Assembly (NCBI GenBank): GCA_965116965.1
Contig: OZ220743.1
Location: forward strand, 3,906,001-3,970,000
Direction: 5' to 3'
DNA: 64,000 nucleotides
Origin: Aldehydirespirator sp965116965
Lineage (GTDB): Bacteria > Actinomycetota > Acidimicrobiia > Acidimicrobiales > Aldehydirespiratoraceae
A program made the translations under genes and the position numbers. This document shows, one piece after another, positions 6,993 through 26,190 of the stretch. The notes beneath the pieces were generated by a model. It ran no database searches. It was not told the DNA's origin and saw only the letters and a program-made list of their open reading frames with translations. Positions within the stretch are counted from its first letter, which is position 1. Each line of letters opens with the position of its first letter.

Positions 6993-9554
6993 ATGGATGA
7001 ATACGACAAAATAGCCGCACCGGCCGACACCCTGATCGACTACATCACGGGGGAGCCGGTCAGGGCCACGCCGGAGGAGCGCGATGCGGTCCAAGTCATG
7101 CTCAGACGTTTGGTCGAGGACTACAACTATCCGAAGAGCCGCATCCAGAGCCACCCGCAGCACCGCGTCCGCCGGTCGCCATCTGACGCCTCGGGCTCAT
7201 TCCCAGTGGACATTGCCGTGTTCACGTCGGATGACAAGCATGAGAGCGACCTCCAGATCGTCGTCGAATGCAAGCGGCCGGACCGGAGCGACGGACTCGT
7301 GCAGTTGCAGCTCTATATGGAGATGTCAGCGGCCTCCATCGGCGTCTGGTTCAACGGTCTGGACCACCTATACCTGCGCAAGGTTGTGTCAGCGGACGGC
7401 ACACGTACGTTCGAAGAGATTCCCAACATCCCGCGTCTCGGTCAAGGCATCGACGAGATTGGCAGGCACCTACGGCGAGACCTCAAACCAAGCCGCAACC
7501 TCAAGGCCGTCTTTGGGGATCTTCGCAATCACCTGGCTGGAAACGTTTCAGGAATCACCAGGGATGTGGCGCTCGCAGAGCAAGTGCTCAACATCGTGTT
7601 CTGCAAGCTCTTCGACGAACTCAACACCGGACCCGAAGAGGTCGTTTCGTTCAGGGCCGCAGCCGGCGACGCCGAGGAGGAGGTCGCGGATCGTGTTCGT
7701 GGACTCTTCGACCAGGTCATAGCAAGGTACAGGGACGTCTTCGACAGCGACGCGAGTCTCAACGTCGACGCCTCGAGCCTAGCCCACATCGTGGGCGAAC
7801 TGCAGAACTACTCGCTGATGGACTCCGACCGGGACGCCGTTGGGGAGGCGTTCGAAGTGTTCGTCGGGCCCACGCTGAGAGGCGCAGAGGGACAGTTCTT
7901 CACTCCGCGCAACGTGGTCAAGATGGTCGTCGACATGCTCGACCCGCAACCGGGGGAGATGATCATCGATCCGGCCTGCGGCTCGGGCGGGTTCCTGATC
8001 AGAGCCCTCGAAGCCGTCTGGACCGCCTTGGATGCGCAGGGGGCAGAAAAGAACTGGTCCGACGCTGTGCTCGAACGGGAACGTCGGGAGGTCGCCACGC
8101 GATGTCTGCGAGGCATCGACAAAGACACTTTCCTGGCCAAGGTCACCAAGGCGTACATGGCAATCATGGGCGACGGCAGAGGTGGAGTCTTCTGTGCCAA
8201 CTCACTGGAGCCGACCGTGCGGTGGGGCGAGCGACACCGTGAGAGCATCACGCTCGGCGCCTTCGACGTCGTCGTGACCAATCCGCCGTTCGGTAGCAAG
8301 ATCAAGATCAGCGACAAACAGATCATCGAGCAGTTTGATCTCGGCCACAAGTGGACCGGAGGACGTACCGACGACCCTCAGCTTACCGGCGCTCTCCACG
8401 CCGACCGGCCGCCCCAACTTCTCTTCCTCGAGCGATGCGTCCAGCTTCTGAAGCCTGGTGGCCGCCTCGGCATAGTCCTGCCCGAGAGCATGGTCGGTAA
8501 TCCGTCGTACCGGTTCGTCATGCGATGGCTCGCGGACCGGATGAAGATACGCGCCGTTGTCGCGCTGCCCGAACCTCTGTTCAAGACGAGCGGCAAGGGC
8601 GGCACGCATACGAAGGTCTGCGCCATCGTCGCCACCAAGCACGGTGACGATACGACCTCCCCGGGAGATGAGGAGCGGCTGTTCCTCTCCGACGTCCGAT
8701 GGTGCGGCCACGACTCCCGCGGCAACCCGACTATCAGAATCGCCGACGGTGAGGCCCGCGTCCTGGACGAGGTTCCCTCGGTGGCGTCCCTGTTCCTTCG
8801 GCACACTGCGGGCGAGGCGTTGCCGCCGAGCAGGCTCGCCCATCAGCTGGACCGCAGTCAGATCCGCTCCCAGATCTACGTGCCGAAATACTACGACCCC
8901 AGGCTCCGGTCGGCTGCGACGCGGCTCCGCGCCACGCACGAACTGCTTCGGATCGGAGACTTGGTCGACTCGGGCTCTCTTGACATCGCCACCGGGGTAG
9001 AACCCGGCAAGATGGCCTACGGCACCGGCCCCATCGCGTTCATCAGGACCTCCGACATCTCGAACTGGGAGATCAAGGCCGACCCCAAGCATTGCGTGAG
9101 CGAAGCGGTGTATCGGCAGCACCAACCCAAATGCGAAGTACAGCCCGGAGACGTCCTGATGGTCCGAGACGGAACCTACCTCATCGGCACCTCGGCCCTC
9201 ATAACCGAGCACGACCGACCGATGCTGTTCCAGAGTCACATATTCAGGCTCCGGCTCACTGACACAGCGACAATCGACCCGTACCTGTTCTTCGCGGCCC
9301 TCAACTCGGAGTTCGTCATGCAGCAGGTCCGAACCTTCCAGTTCACACAAGACATCATCGACACCCTCGGCAACAGGGTCAAAGAACTTGAGATCGCCCT
9401 TCCGCTGGACCCGGACGACCGCGCCCGCCTTGCTCGGGAGATCAAGGAGATTGTCGGGGAGCGCGCTCGGCTTCGATCGCTATCAGCTGGATTGGCCGCA
9501 ACGATCGCGGCCGGATACGACGAGGCGTCCGACGACCGCACGTCGATTCGTTGA
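6993..9554 (+). CDS. Single-chain restriction-modification enzyme: nuclease, N6-adenine methylase and specificity domains
   Basis: The 853-residue protein seems to combine three parts. Residues ~25-140 form an HSDR_N-like domain with PD-(D/E)XK residues (D73 in VDIAVF; E92 and K94 in VECK). Residues ~165-600 form an HsdM-like adenine methyltransferase with motif I DPACGSGGF (326-334) and motif IV NPPF (430-433). Residues ~640-853 resemble a type I HsdS target-recognition domain (GDVLMVRDGTYLIGTSAL). No separate hsdR or hsdS is adjacent, so it resembles type IIG-like enzymes that cut and methylate with one chain. It is a lone gene between trpC-like and rpsJ within the interrupted ribosomal cluster. 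Start ATG at 6993. Confidence 0.85.
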   Translation: MDEYDKIAAPADTLIDYITGEPVRATPEERDAVQVMLRRLVEDYNYPKSRIQSHPQHRVRRSPSDASGSFPVDIAVFTSDDKHESDLQIVVECKRPDRSDGLVQLQLYMEMSAASIGVWFNGLDHLYLRKVVSADGTRTFEEIPNIPRLGQGIDEIGRHLRRDLKPSRNLKAVFGDLRNHLAGNVSGITRDVALAEQVLNIVFCKLFDELNTGPEEVVSFRAAAGDAEEEVADRVRGLFDQVIARYRDVFDSDASLNVDASSLAHIVGELQNYSLMDSDRDAVGEAFEVFVGPTLRGAEGQFFTPRNVVKMVVDMLDPQPGEMIIDPACGSGGFLIRALEAVWTALDAQGAEKNWSDAVLERERREVATRCLRGIDKDTFLAKVTKAYMAIMGDGRGGVFCANSLEPTVRWGERHRESITLGAFDVVVTNPPFGSKIKISDKQIIEQFDLGHKWTGGRTDDPQLTGALHADRPPQLLFLERCVQLLKPGGRLGIVLPESMVGNPSYRFVMRWLADRMKIRAVVALPEPLFKTSGKGGTHTKVCAIVATKHGDDTTSPGDEERLFLSDVRWCGHDSRGNPTIRIADGEARVLDEVPSVASLFLRHTAGEALPPSRLAHQLDRSQIRSQIYVPKYYDPRLRSAATRLRATHELLRIGDLVDSGSLDIATGVEPGKMAYGTGPIAFIRTSDISNWEIKADPKHCVSEAVYRQHQPKCEVQPGDVLMVRDGTYLIGTSALITEHDRPMLFQSHIFRLRLTDTATIDPYLFFAALNSEFVMQQVRTFQFTQDIIDTLGNRVKELEIALPLDPDDRARLAREIKEIVGERARLRSLSAGLAATIAAGYDEASDDRTSIR

Positions 9555-9684
9555 CTACCAGCCCGGGCCGGCCTCCGGCCGAGCCCGCTAGTGCTGTGTC
9601 GTCGAAATGGCTAGGGCAGCGCAACAGGACCGAGACCCTGCTTGAGAGCGCTCCGGACGCCCCGATCATTTCAGCGACGGACCG

Positions 9685-10005
<321 letters not shown>

Positions 10006-10022
10006 CGCGAGACCCCCTGGAG

Positions 10023-11210
<1,188 letters not shown>

Positions 11211-11250
11211 GGGTGATTCCCCTTGTGGTCGGTTGAATGAGGACTTCGGA

Positions 11251-13335
<2,085 letters not shown>

Positions 13336-13428
13336 GGCTCTCGGCTCCTGGGGCTGGTGCGGCAGGCGGACACTGTCGGCGGGCGTTGGGGGCGGGGCTT
13401 CCGACTCCCCCAACCGCCAACAAGCCGC

Positions 13429-13463
13429 GACCGGGCGACAAGGCCCGGTCACACGCCATTGTA
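13429..13463 (-). promoter_or_regulatory. Leader hairpin and candidate -10 box of fusA
   Basis: A perfect 8-bp stem (GACCGGGC/GCCCGGTC, loop of 6 nt) lies at 13429-13450. Just upstream on the minus strand is TACAAT (13458-13463), one base from a consensus -10 box. No good -35 box is visible. The hairpin would be at the very 5' end of a ~115-nt fusA leader. Confidence 0.35.
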
Positions 13464-13535
13464 CGCAAGCGACCTGCCGACCGGGCGCGATGTGTCAGAC
13501 TTCACACCTCTGGGCGCCTGGCGCCGGGGCGCTAC

Positions 13536-13988
13536 TCAGATCGCGGCCACCGCCCCGGCCCTTGAGCGGGTGCCCTTCAGGTGGTCCTCGGAGTCGTCCG
13601 TGAGATCGTCCTCACGGCCGCCCGCGAGGTCGTCCTCGGGGTCGGCCGTGCAGTCGATCAGGCCGACTTCGCCGGGTTCCGAGCTAACCTTGATGACCAA
13701 GCCCTCGTGTCGCTGAAGGCACACGAGAACCTCGAACAGGTCGCCAGCCGGCAGTTCGCCTTCGCGGCTGAACATCTCGGTCAGCCTCTCCGGCGACTTG
13801 CCCGTCATCTCGCCCAGCGCCTCGAAGCCGCCGACACCGGCGATGCAGCTGCTCAGGAGGGACTTGCCGATCCTGAACTCGCCCCCGAGCATGTGCTCGA
13901 CCCCCCCGGCCAGCAGCAACTCCCGAAACCCGGGGTCGCGCCGTGCGCGCGCATGCGCAGTCTCCTTGTGGTCAACAGTGAGCGGCAT
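13536..13988 (-). CDS. HigA-like antitoxin (Xre-type HTH) with acidic tail
   Basis: The 150-residue protein (MPLTVDHKETAHARARRDPGF...) resembles addiction-module antidote proteins that pair with RelE/HigB-like toxins. A helix-turn-helix-like part is plausible at residues ~45-75 (SCIAGVGGFEALGEMTGKSP). Residues ~115-140 are strongly acidic and repetitive (DPEDDLAGGREDDLTDD). The start ATG at 13988 overlaps the toxin gene's 3' end by 17 nt. The toxin comes first, as in HigBA. Such antitoxins usually bind and silence both toxin and promoter. Position between rpsG and fusA is unusual. Confidence 0.7.
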   Translation of the reverse strand: MPLTVDHKETAHARARRDPGFRELLLAGGVEHMLGGEFRIGKSLLSSCIAGVGGFEALGEMTGKSPERLTEMFSREGELPAGDLFEVLVCLQRHEGLVIKVSSEPGEVGLIDCTADPEDDLAGGREDDLTDDSEDHLKGTRSRAGAVAAI

Positions 13989-14322
13989 GCGTTTCGTCCT
14001 CCTCGCGCCTGCGGCGCCGGTAGTCAATCCAGAGCCTACGGGCCTTCTCGATGTCGTGCTGCTGGCGCGCCTTCGTGCCCCCTGCGAGCACAACGACCAC
14101 CGCGGGCCCGTCCCGGCCAAGGTAGATCCTGTAGCCGGGCCCAACGTGCACGCGACACTCCAGCACTCCGACACCGACAGCCTTGAGCTTCGAGAGGTTC
14201 CCGTCTGCGATGCGCTCGAGTGCAATCTCGATCCGGTAGGCCGCCGTCGGGTCGAGCCCGCCCAACCATCGGCGGAACGGATTGCGGCCCCGGTCGTCGA
14301 CGTATTCGCGGATCTCGACCAC
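13972..14322 (-). CDS. RelE/HigB-family toxin (addiction-module killer protein)
   Basis: About 116 residues from GTG at 14322 (VVEIREYVDDRGRNPFRRWLGGLDP). The pattern LKAVGVGVLECRVHVGPGYRIYLGRDG and VVVVLAGGTKARQQHDIEKARRLW is typical of the RelE/ParE superfamily 'killer protein' group, which act as ribosome-dependent mRNA interferases. An upstream TTG (14355) could extend it by 11 residues. It forms an operon with the HigA-like gene downstream. Toxicity is inferred from family membership only. Confidence 0.78.
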   Translation of the reverse strand: MVEIREYVDDRGRNPFRRWLGGLDPTAAYRIEIALERIADGNLSKLKAVGVGVLECRVHVGPGYRIYLGRDGPAVVVVLAGGTKARQQHDIEKARRLWIDYRRRRREEDETHAAHC

Positions 14323-14470
14323 GCACCGACTGTAACGAGTGCCACTGTGTCTCAATCATTTTTATGATTAGTCATTGACTAATGGCAGCACCATATGTTG
14401 GGTCCCCATCTGTTGGGTGGCTGCCGCGCCAGAACACCTGCCGAGCAGCGCCCCGCCGAATACTGCGGGT

Positions 14471-15512
14471 CTATCTCTCGCTGTCGAGCGTTGGCTCTAG
14501 GTCGTACAGGTTGAACTCTGCGAGCCGGTCGATGACGTCTAGGCAGCGGACTCTCGTGTCTTGGTCTCCCTGGCGGTAGATGCGCAGCACCACCGTTGTA
14601 AGGTGGAGGCCAGCTAGAGAACTGGATGTCGATGGGTCTGCGAGGCCGGCTCCGGTGATCTCGACGACGCGTTCGCATGCGGTGATGGCGTTGGACGGCA
14701 TCTCGGCTGACACGGTCGTCGGTGCCCATCCTGTCGCGTCGTCTGCGCAGCGTTTCTGCGAGGGCTTGAAGCGACGATGCGGCGCGTTTGCCGTACACCA
14801 TCGCGGCGAGAATTCGGCCATCCGGGGGGAAGTACAGCCGCACGAGTTCCTGGGCGTCGTCGTAGGCGTTCTGCTCCACAGAGTTGAGGCTCACCTTGAC
14901 GTTGTGCGCCTCGCGGTCCTTGAACAGTCGGCTTCGGGAGTCGTAGTCGACCAACTGCTCCTTCATCCTCCGCAGGAAGTGCAGCGGCCCCGGCCTCAGC
15001 CTCGCCGCGGCCGGGGTGCGCTTGCGGGCGTCGGGGCGCTTGGTGGTGGGGAATAGGCCCGGATCGACCAGGTGCAGTAACTCCCGGAAGTACCACTCGT
15101 CGCCGCGGTGGGGCGTCGCGGTCAAGAACAGCGCATGAGGCACCGACTCGGACAGTTCTCGACCGACACGGTGGTAGGTCTTGGCGGTGGGAGTGAGGCG
15201 GTGCGCCTCATCGAAGATCACCGCGTCCCAGCCGACGTTATTGGGCCAGAGCGCCTCACGCACAGCGGCGTTCTGCGCGGCGAGGTCCAAAGACACCACC
15301 CACAAGTCCGCGTCGGGCACTGCCAGTCCCTGCTCGCGGATCGTCGACATGGTCACCTCGCGCATCCCGCCGCCAGCCGCGGGAACCGCCGCGTCGATGA
15401 CGAACATCTGGTCTTCACCGGGGAGTCGAACGCGAGCGCCGCGAGGGAGGCTCAGGGCCGCATCTTCCGAGGTCACTGCGGGTCCCACAGGCATTGGGTG
15501 GTTTTCTTGCAT
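14471..15512 (-). pseudogene. Decayed SNF2-like helicase
   Basis: From ATG 15512 the frame reads an N-terminal region (SLPRGARVRLPGEDQMFVIDAA), then jumps to helicase motif II (WDAVIFDEAHRL) and motif III (ALFLTATPHRGDEWYFRELLHLVDP). The Walker A region (motif I) is absent, indicating an internal deletion. Around 14690-14740 the frame breaks; an alternative frame carries the plausible continuation (ERVVEITGAGLADPSTSS... to YDLEPTLDSER, stop at 14471). The part HFLRRMKEQLVDYDSRSRLFKDREA resembles large SNF2-type helicases of defence islands such as DISARM DrmD. No complete helicase C-terminal domain remains. Non-functional remnant. Confidence 0.7.
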
Positions 15513-15638
15513 ACGACAGCGACACGACCTGTAGCCCCGAAGGACCAGCGGCGGAGCAGCCCGGTTGAGGATCTATCCTGCCGTCGAGCCGAGCAGCGCT
15601 CTGCCGACGGAGGGCTGCCCAACCGCACAGGAGCGGCC

Positions 15639-16049
15639 GTGAGTCTCGCAAACCCCGAGTTGGCGCTTGCCAAGGCGCAAGAGTTCCGAGCGATTCTCAC
15701 GCCGCGCTCAGACGAATCACGCATCTCCGACCCTGAGCTAGCGACAGCGAAACTGCGGGGGATGCTGCCGCTGATGCGCGATATCGCGGAGAAGGTTACC
15801 CGACGGTTTCACTGGGTCAGGGAAGGACCGCGGCTACGAGCGGAAGCTGTCAACCTCATCGAAGAGCATGTCGCGGTGGCCGCGGTTCTGGCCCACCGCG
15901 CCGGACGGACCGCACAGGTACAGGCCCGCGCCAGGGTTCTTGGCGGTCTCATTGAGGATCTCGCGCGCGACGGCGTTGACCACCTCATTATTGAGTCTCG
16001 CAGACCGCGCGACGACGGCCGAGACCGCTCCGTGCTCCTAGGAGAGTGA
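15639..16049 (+). CDS. Hypothetical protein next to helicase remnant
   Basis: A 136-residue, mostly helical product starting at GTG 15639 (SLANPELALAKAQEFRAIL) with AGGAG nine nt upstream. It contains LMRDIAEKVTRRFHWVREGPRLRAEAVNLIEEHVAVAAVLAHR. I do not recognise a family. It is divergent from the decayed helicase and may be a small part of the same lost defence or mobile unit. Codon use is similar to neighbours. Confidence 0.5.
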   Translation: MSLANPELALAKAQEFRAILTPRSDESRISDPELATAKLRGMLPLMRDIAEKVTRRFHWVREGPRLRAEAVNLIEEHVAVAAVLAHRAGRTAQVQARARVLGGLIEDLARDGVDHLIIESRRPRDDGRDRSVLLGE

Positions 16050-16137
16050 TGAGCAGCTCCCAAATCGCGCAAATCTCAACTGCAAAACCCCAGGTCAGAG
16101 GCTTGCATGCTGCTCCAAAATCGCATTACTCAACAGT

Positions 16138-16326
16138 CTCCTAGACACCCGTCGCACGAGCGCCGCGACCTTTAGCTACGACTGGCGGACAAAGGCTGAA
16201 CCACTTCTGTGGTATGCCGACGCGTTGGCCGGGGTTGCCCGCGAACAACTCACGCTCGGAGTGTCCGAGGACTTCCGTTCCCTCCAAGACGCACACATCC
16301 TCAAAGACATCCGCTACGTCGTCTGA
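16138..16326 (+). pseudogene. C-terminal gene fragment, DUF3800-like
   Basis: An open frame without a start, ending at TGA 16324-16326, reads ...FSYDWRTKAEPLLWYADALAGV... and ends LQDAHILKDIRYVV. The EPLLWYADALAG segment resembles the C-terminus of DUF3800 proteins, which are often found in mobile and defence DNA. No N-terminal part is present upstream. The rest of the 16050-16552 interval shows nothing else that I can support. Confidence 0.35.
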
Positions 16327-16552
16327 CCCCCGAGGCATGCGTAAGCCCCGGGTCCCGTCCTAGGCGATCCATCCAGGATCCTCGGACTGGCCCTCCGGGG
16401 CTCGCGACTTCAACCCAGAACAGCACTGGGATGCCCCACCATTATGAGCCCTCGCCAACACGAAGTCAACCCCGGTCGGCCGAAGTCTGGAGACGCTGGG
16501 CGGTGGACTCGATCCTCCGCGGGCCTGGTTCGCTGCTGCCGGGGCGGCGCGT

Positions 16553-17023
16553 CTACCAGCGGTAGTGCGCGAAGGCCTTGTTCGACTCGGCCATCTTCTG
16601 CAGGTCCTCGCGCCGCTTCACCGACGCGCCCACCCCGTTGCCTGCGTCGAGCAGCTCGTTGGCCAAGCGTTCGGCCATGGTGTGCTCCCGGCGGCCACGG
16701 GCGTACGAGACGATCCAGCGGACTGCGAGCGTGGTGGCGCGGCGGGGTCTGACCTCCACCGGCACCTGGTAGGTGGCGCCGCCCACCCGCCGGCTGCGCA
16801 CCTCGAGCTGGGGACGGACGTTGTCGACGGCCCGCTTGAGGGTGGACACGGGCTCGGCGCCCGTCTTGTCCTCCACGATGGTCATGGCGTCGTAGACGAT
16901 GCGCTCGGCCAGGGAGCGCTTGCCCCGTTGCAGCACCTTGTTGATCACCTGCGTCACGAGAAGCGAGCGGTAGATCGGGTCGGGCTGGAGCTCGCGGCGC
17001 GCGGCCGGTCCCTTGCGCGGCAT
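16553..17023 (-). CDS. rpsG: 30S ribosomal protein S7
   Basis: S7 nucleates the small-subunit head and binds 16S rRNA near the E site. The 156-residue product begins MPRKGPAARRELQPDPIYRSLLVTQVINKVLQRGKRS and ends AHYRW, the normal length and termini. It follows rpsL by 51 nt. The next gene on the strand should be fusA, but an accessory block starts immediately downstream. Confidence 0.98.
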   Translation of the reverse strand: MPRKGPAARRELQPDPIYRSLLVTQVINKVLQRGKRSLAERIVYDAMTIVEDKTGAEPVSTLKRAVDNVRPQLEVRSRRVGGATYQVPVEVRPRRATTLAVRWIVSYARGRREHTMAERLANELLDAGNGVGASVKRREDLQKMAESNKAFAHYRW

Positions 17024-17074
17024 TCTCAGGCGCTCCTACTCGCGTGGCAACGGCCGACGGACTGGCGCGGCACG

Positions 17075-17446
17075 TCAGGATTCCTTCTTGACGCCGTAGC
17101 GGCTGCGAGCCTTCTTGCGCTCGCGCACTCCGGCGGTGTCGAGCGTCCCTCGCACGACCTTGTAGCGCACGCCGGGCAGGTCCCTCACCCGGCCGCCCCG
17201 CACCAGCACGATGGAGTGCTCCTGGAGGTTGTGACCCTCGCCCGGTATGTAGGCGGTGATCTCGATGCCGGTGGTGAGCCGGACGCGGGCCACCTTGCGA
17301 AGGGCGGAGTTCGGCTTCTTGGGGGTGGCCGTATAGACCCGGGTGCACACGCCTCGACGCTGCGGCGCTCCCTGCAGAGCGGGCGTCGATTCCTTGCGAC
17401 GCTTCGATTGCCGGCCCTTGCGGACCAGCTGCTGGATCGTGGGCAT
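17075..17446 (-). CDS. rpsL: 30S ribosomal protein S12, Arg at streptomycin-resistance position 88
   Basis: S12 shapes the decoding centre. The 123-residue product has the mycobacterial-like sequence MPTIQQLVRKGRQSKRRK and the conserved TPKKPNSALRK loop (Lys43 retained). The second conserved loop reads LVRGGRVRDLPGVRYK, so residue 88 is Arg (codon AGG) where most bacteria have Lys. K88R is an established streptomycin-resistance change in Mycobacterium tuberculosis. Order rpoC-rpsL-rpsG is conventional. Confidence 0.98.
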   Translation of the reverse strand: MPTIQQLVRKGRQSKRRKESTPALQGAPQRRGVCTRVYTATPKKPNSALRKVARVRLTTGIEITAYIPGEGHNLQEHSIVLVRGGRVRDLPGVRYKVVRGTLDTAGVRERKKARSRYGVKKES

Positions 17447-17510
17447 TATCGGGGTCGTTCCTCGGTCGTAATGGGACGGCGCAGTCTAGGGCCGCCTGCG
17501 CCCGGTTCCT

Positions 17511-21452
<3,942 letters not shown>

Positions 21453-21464
21453 TCCGTCTCCTCA

Positions 21465-21528
21465 TCGTGCGTTCTCGTAGTGCGTCCGTGCGGGCACTCG
21501 TCGGGGGTCTTGTCGTGCGTTCTCGTAG
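21465..21528. repeat. 16-nt direct repeat in the rpoB-rpoC spacer
   Basis: TCGTGCGTTCTCGTAG occurs twice, at 21465-21480 and 21513-21528, offset 48 nt. The first copy lies just upstream of the rpoC ribosome-binding site. It looks like a local duplication of the rpoC upstream region. Confidence 0.75.
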
Positions 21529-21574
21529 CGTTGGGTGGTTGCGTTCCGTCGGTTCCGGGTGGTTGCCTGCCGGC

Positions 21575-25156
<3,582 letters not shown>

Positions 25157-25194
25157 GTGATACTCCCGAGGGCAGGCTGATCTGATTTCATGCG

Positions 25195-25214
25195 GTCTTG
25201 CGCGCGCGCAAGAC
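25195..25214. promoter_or_regulatory. 20-nt perfect palindrome in the rpoB leader
   Basis: The self-complementary sequence GTCTTGCGCGCGCGCAAGAC lies 38 nt upstream of the rpoB start. As RNA it could fold into a GC-rich hairpin; as DNA it could be an operator. It lies within the leader expected from the candidate promoter at 25277-25305. Confidence 0.5.
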
Positions 25215-25276
25215 GAAGAAGGAGTTAGCCACGGGAGCCGCCCTCCCAGCGCGCACAGACGACCACGGTGGGCGGA

Positions 25277-25305
25277 ATGCTAGCCCGCGACGAAGCCGGC
25301 CGCAA
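25277..25305 (-). promoter_or_regulatory. Candidate rpoBC promoter
   Basis: On the minus strand TTGCGG and TAGCAT are spaced 17 nt apart. This would give a leader of about 115 nt before rpoB. A dedicated promoter is expected because rpoB is split from rplJL by accessory genes. Confidence 0.35.
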
Positions 25306-25374
25306 CCACCCCGGCGATTCGGTCAGCAACAGACCATAGTTGATGAAGTCAGGCGCGTCTGTACCGGCGGTTCG

Positions 25375-25417
25375 TGACTCCCGCTCCTGTTCGCTGCGCT
25401 CACGGGCCGCTCGGGCC
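25375..25417 (+). repeat. Interspersed ~40-nt element, copy A
   Basis: Core CCGCTCCTGTTCGCTGCGCT followed by CACGGGCCGCTCGGGCC. It overlaps the stop codon region of the coiled-coil gene at 25400. It matches copies B, C and D. Confidence 0.8.
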
Positions 25418-25828
25418 GGCGAGCAGAGCGATCCAGATGGAGACAGTGGCCAAGACGATGGTGGACACGGTCATGTAGAGGTGCCTGGCCCGGCCCTTGA
25501 CGAGCTCGGCCTGGCTCTTGACGAGCTCGGCCTGGGCCGTGACGAGCTCGGCCTGACTCTTGACGAGCTCGGAGTGTCTCTCAGAGAAGGCCTCGATGAT
25601 CTTGGCCCGCTCCTTGGTCGCCTCAGCGAAAGCACTCGTGACCTCGACCCTGAACTCGGCGAGGGCGACGGTGAATGTGGCTGCGAGGACTTGAAGGTCG
25701 TCCTTGGTGGCCATGCTGTCCCAGCCGCCGGGGGGCAGCTGCTGCATGAGGGTCTCAGCGTCTTCTGTGCCCATCAGATCTGCCAGTGTGTCGAACAGCG
25801 ACGCTCGCTGTGCCTGGGTCGTCGCCAC
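25400..25828 (-). CDS. Membrane-anchored coiled-coil protein of unknown function
   Basis: A 142-residue protein with three parts. Residues 1-45 (MATTQAQRASLFDTLADLMGTEDAETLMQQLPPGGWDSMATKDDL) look like a small conserved head. Residues ~45-112 form a coiled coil with perfect heptads of the SQAELVK/TAQAELV type. Residues ~117-137 form one membrane helix (MTVSTIVLATVSIWIALLAG). The heptads are encoded by four 21-nt tandem repeats at 25499-25582. The C-terminal codons lie inside an interspersed repeat copy (25375-25417). Function unknown; the layout is reminiscent of CCDC90/DUF1640-type proteins. Confidence 0.7.
   Translation of the reverse strand: MATTQAQRASLFDTLADLMGTEDAETLMQQLPPGGWDSMATKDDLQVLAATFTVALAEFRVEVTSAFAEATKERAKIIEAFSERHSELVKSQAELVTAQAELVKSQAELVKGRARHLYMTVSTIVLATVSIWIALLAGPSGP
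25499..25582. repeat. Four 21-nt tandem repeats encoding coiled-coil heptads
   Basis: Units of 21 nt beginning GACGAGCTCGG start at 25499, 25520, 25541 and 25562. The first three are nearly identical and the fourth has diverged. Each unit codes one heptad, so copy-number change would lengthen or shorten the coil without frameshift. Confidence 0.85.
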
Positions 25829-26190
25829 TTCGGGCTCCCGTCTACTCGTGTGTCTCGATTAGTCGGGAGCCGTCGACAGCTCCGATAGTGCCCGGCTAAG
25901 CGGTGCCAAGCTTACAATGACAATAGCATCCAGTTGATGCAATTTCAACCAGCTTGGTCGTCCGTGGCACTGTCTCTTGCTGGAACAGACAAGAGAATAC
26001 CCAATTCCTGAGCCAAGTGGGCTCTCATGTCGGACAGTGATTGAACAGACATGTTCATCCATAACATAGCGATTTCTGCATGAGAACTGCAGTGGCGCCT
26101 GGAGTCTGGGGCACGGTCAGGCAACGGTCGGGGTGTGATTGAGGTGTGGAGGTGGGCGGCCGTCGGAGTTCGATAGGGTGAACTGGCATC
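25829..26190. other. Intergenic stretch with possible antitoxin-like remnant
   Basis: This 362-nt stretch separates divergent genes. A short minus-strand frame ending at 25945 reads MSVQSLSDMRAHLAQELGILLS, which vaguely recalls Phd/YefM antitoxin N-termini. It stops after about 36 residues, with no toxin partner. I see no other supportable gene here. Confidence 0.25.

Noticed and set aside
25400..25828. Tandem 21-nt repeats as a CRISPR-like array
   Set aside because: Units are contiguous without spacers and code heptads in frame.
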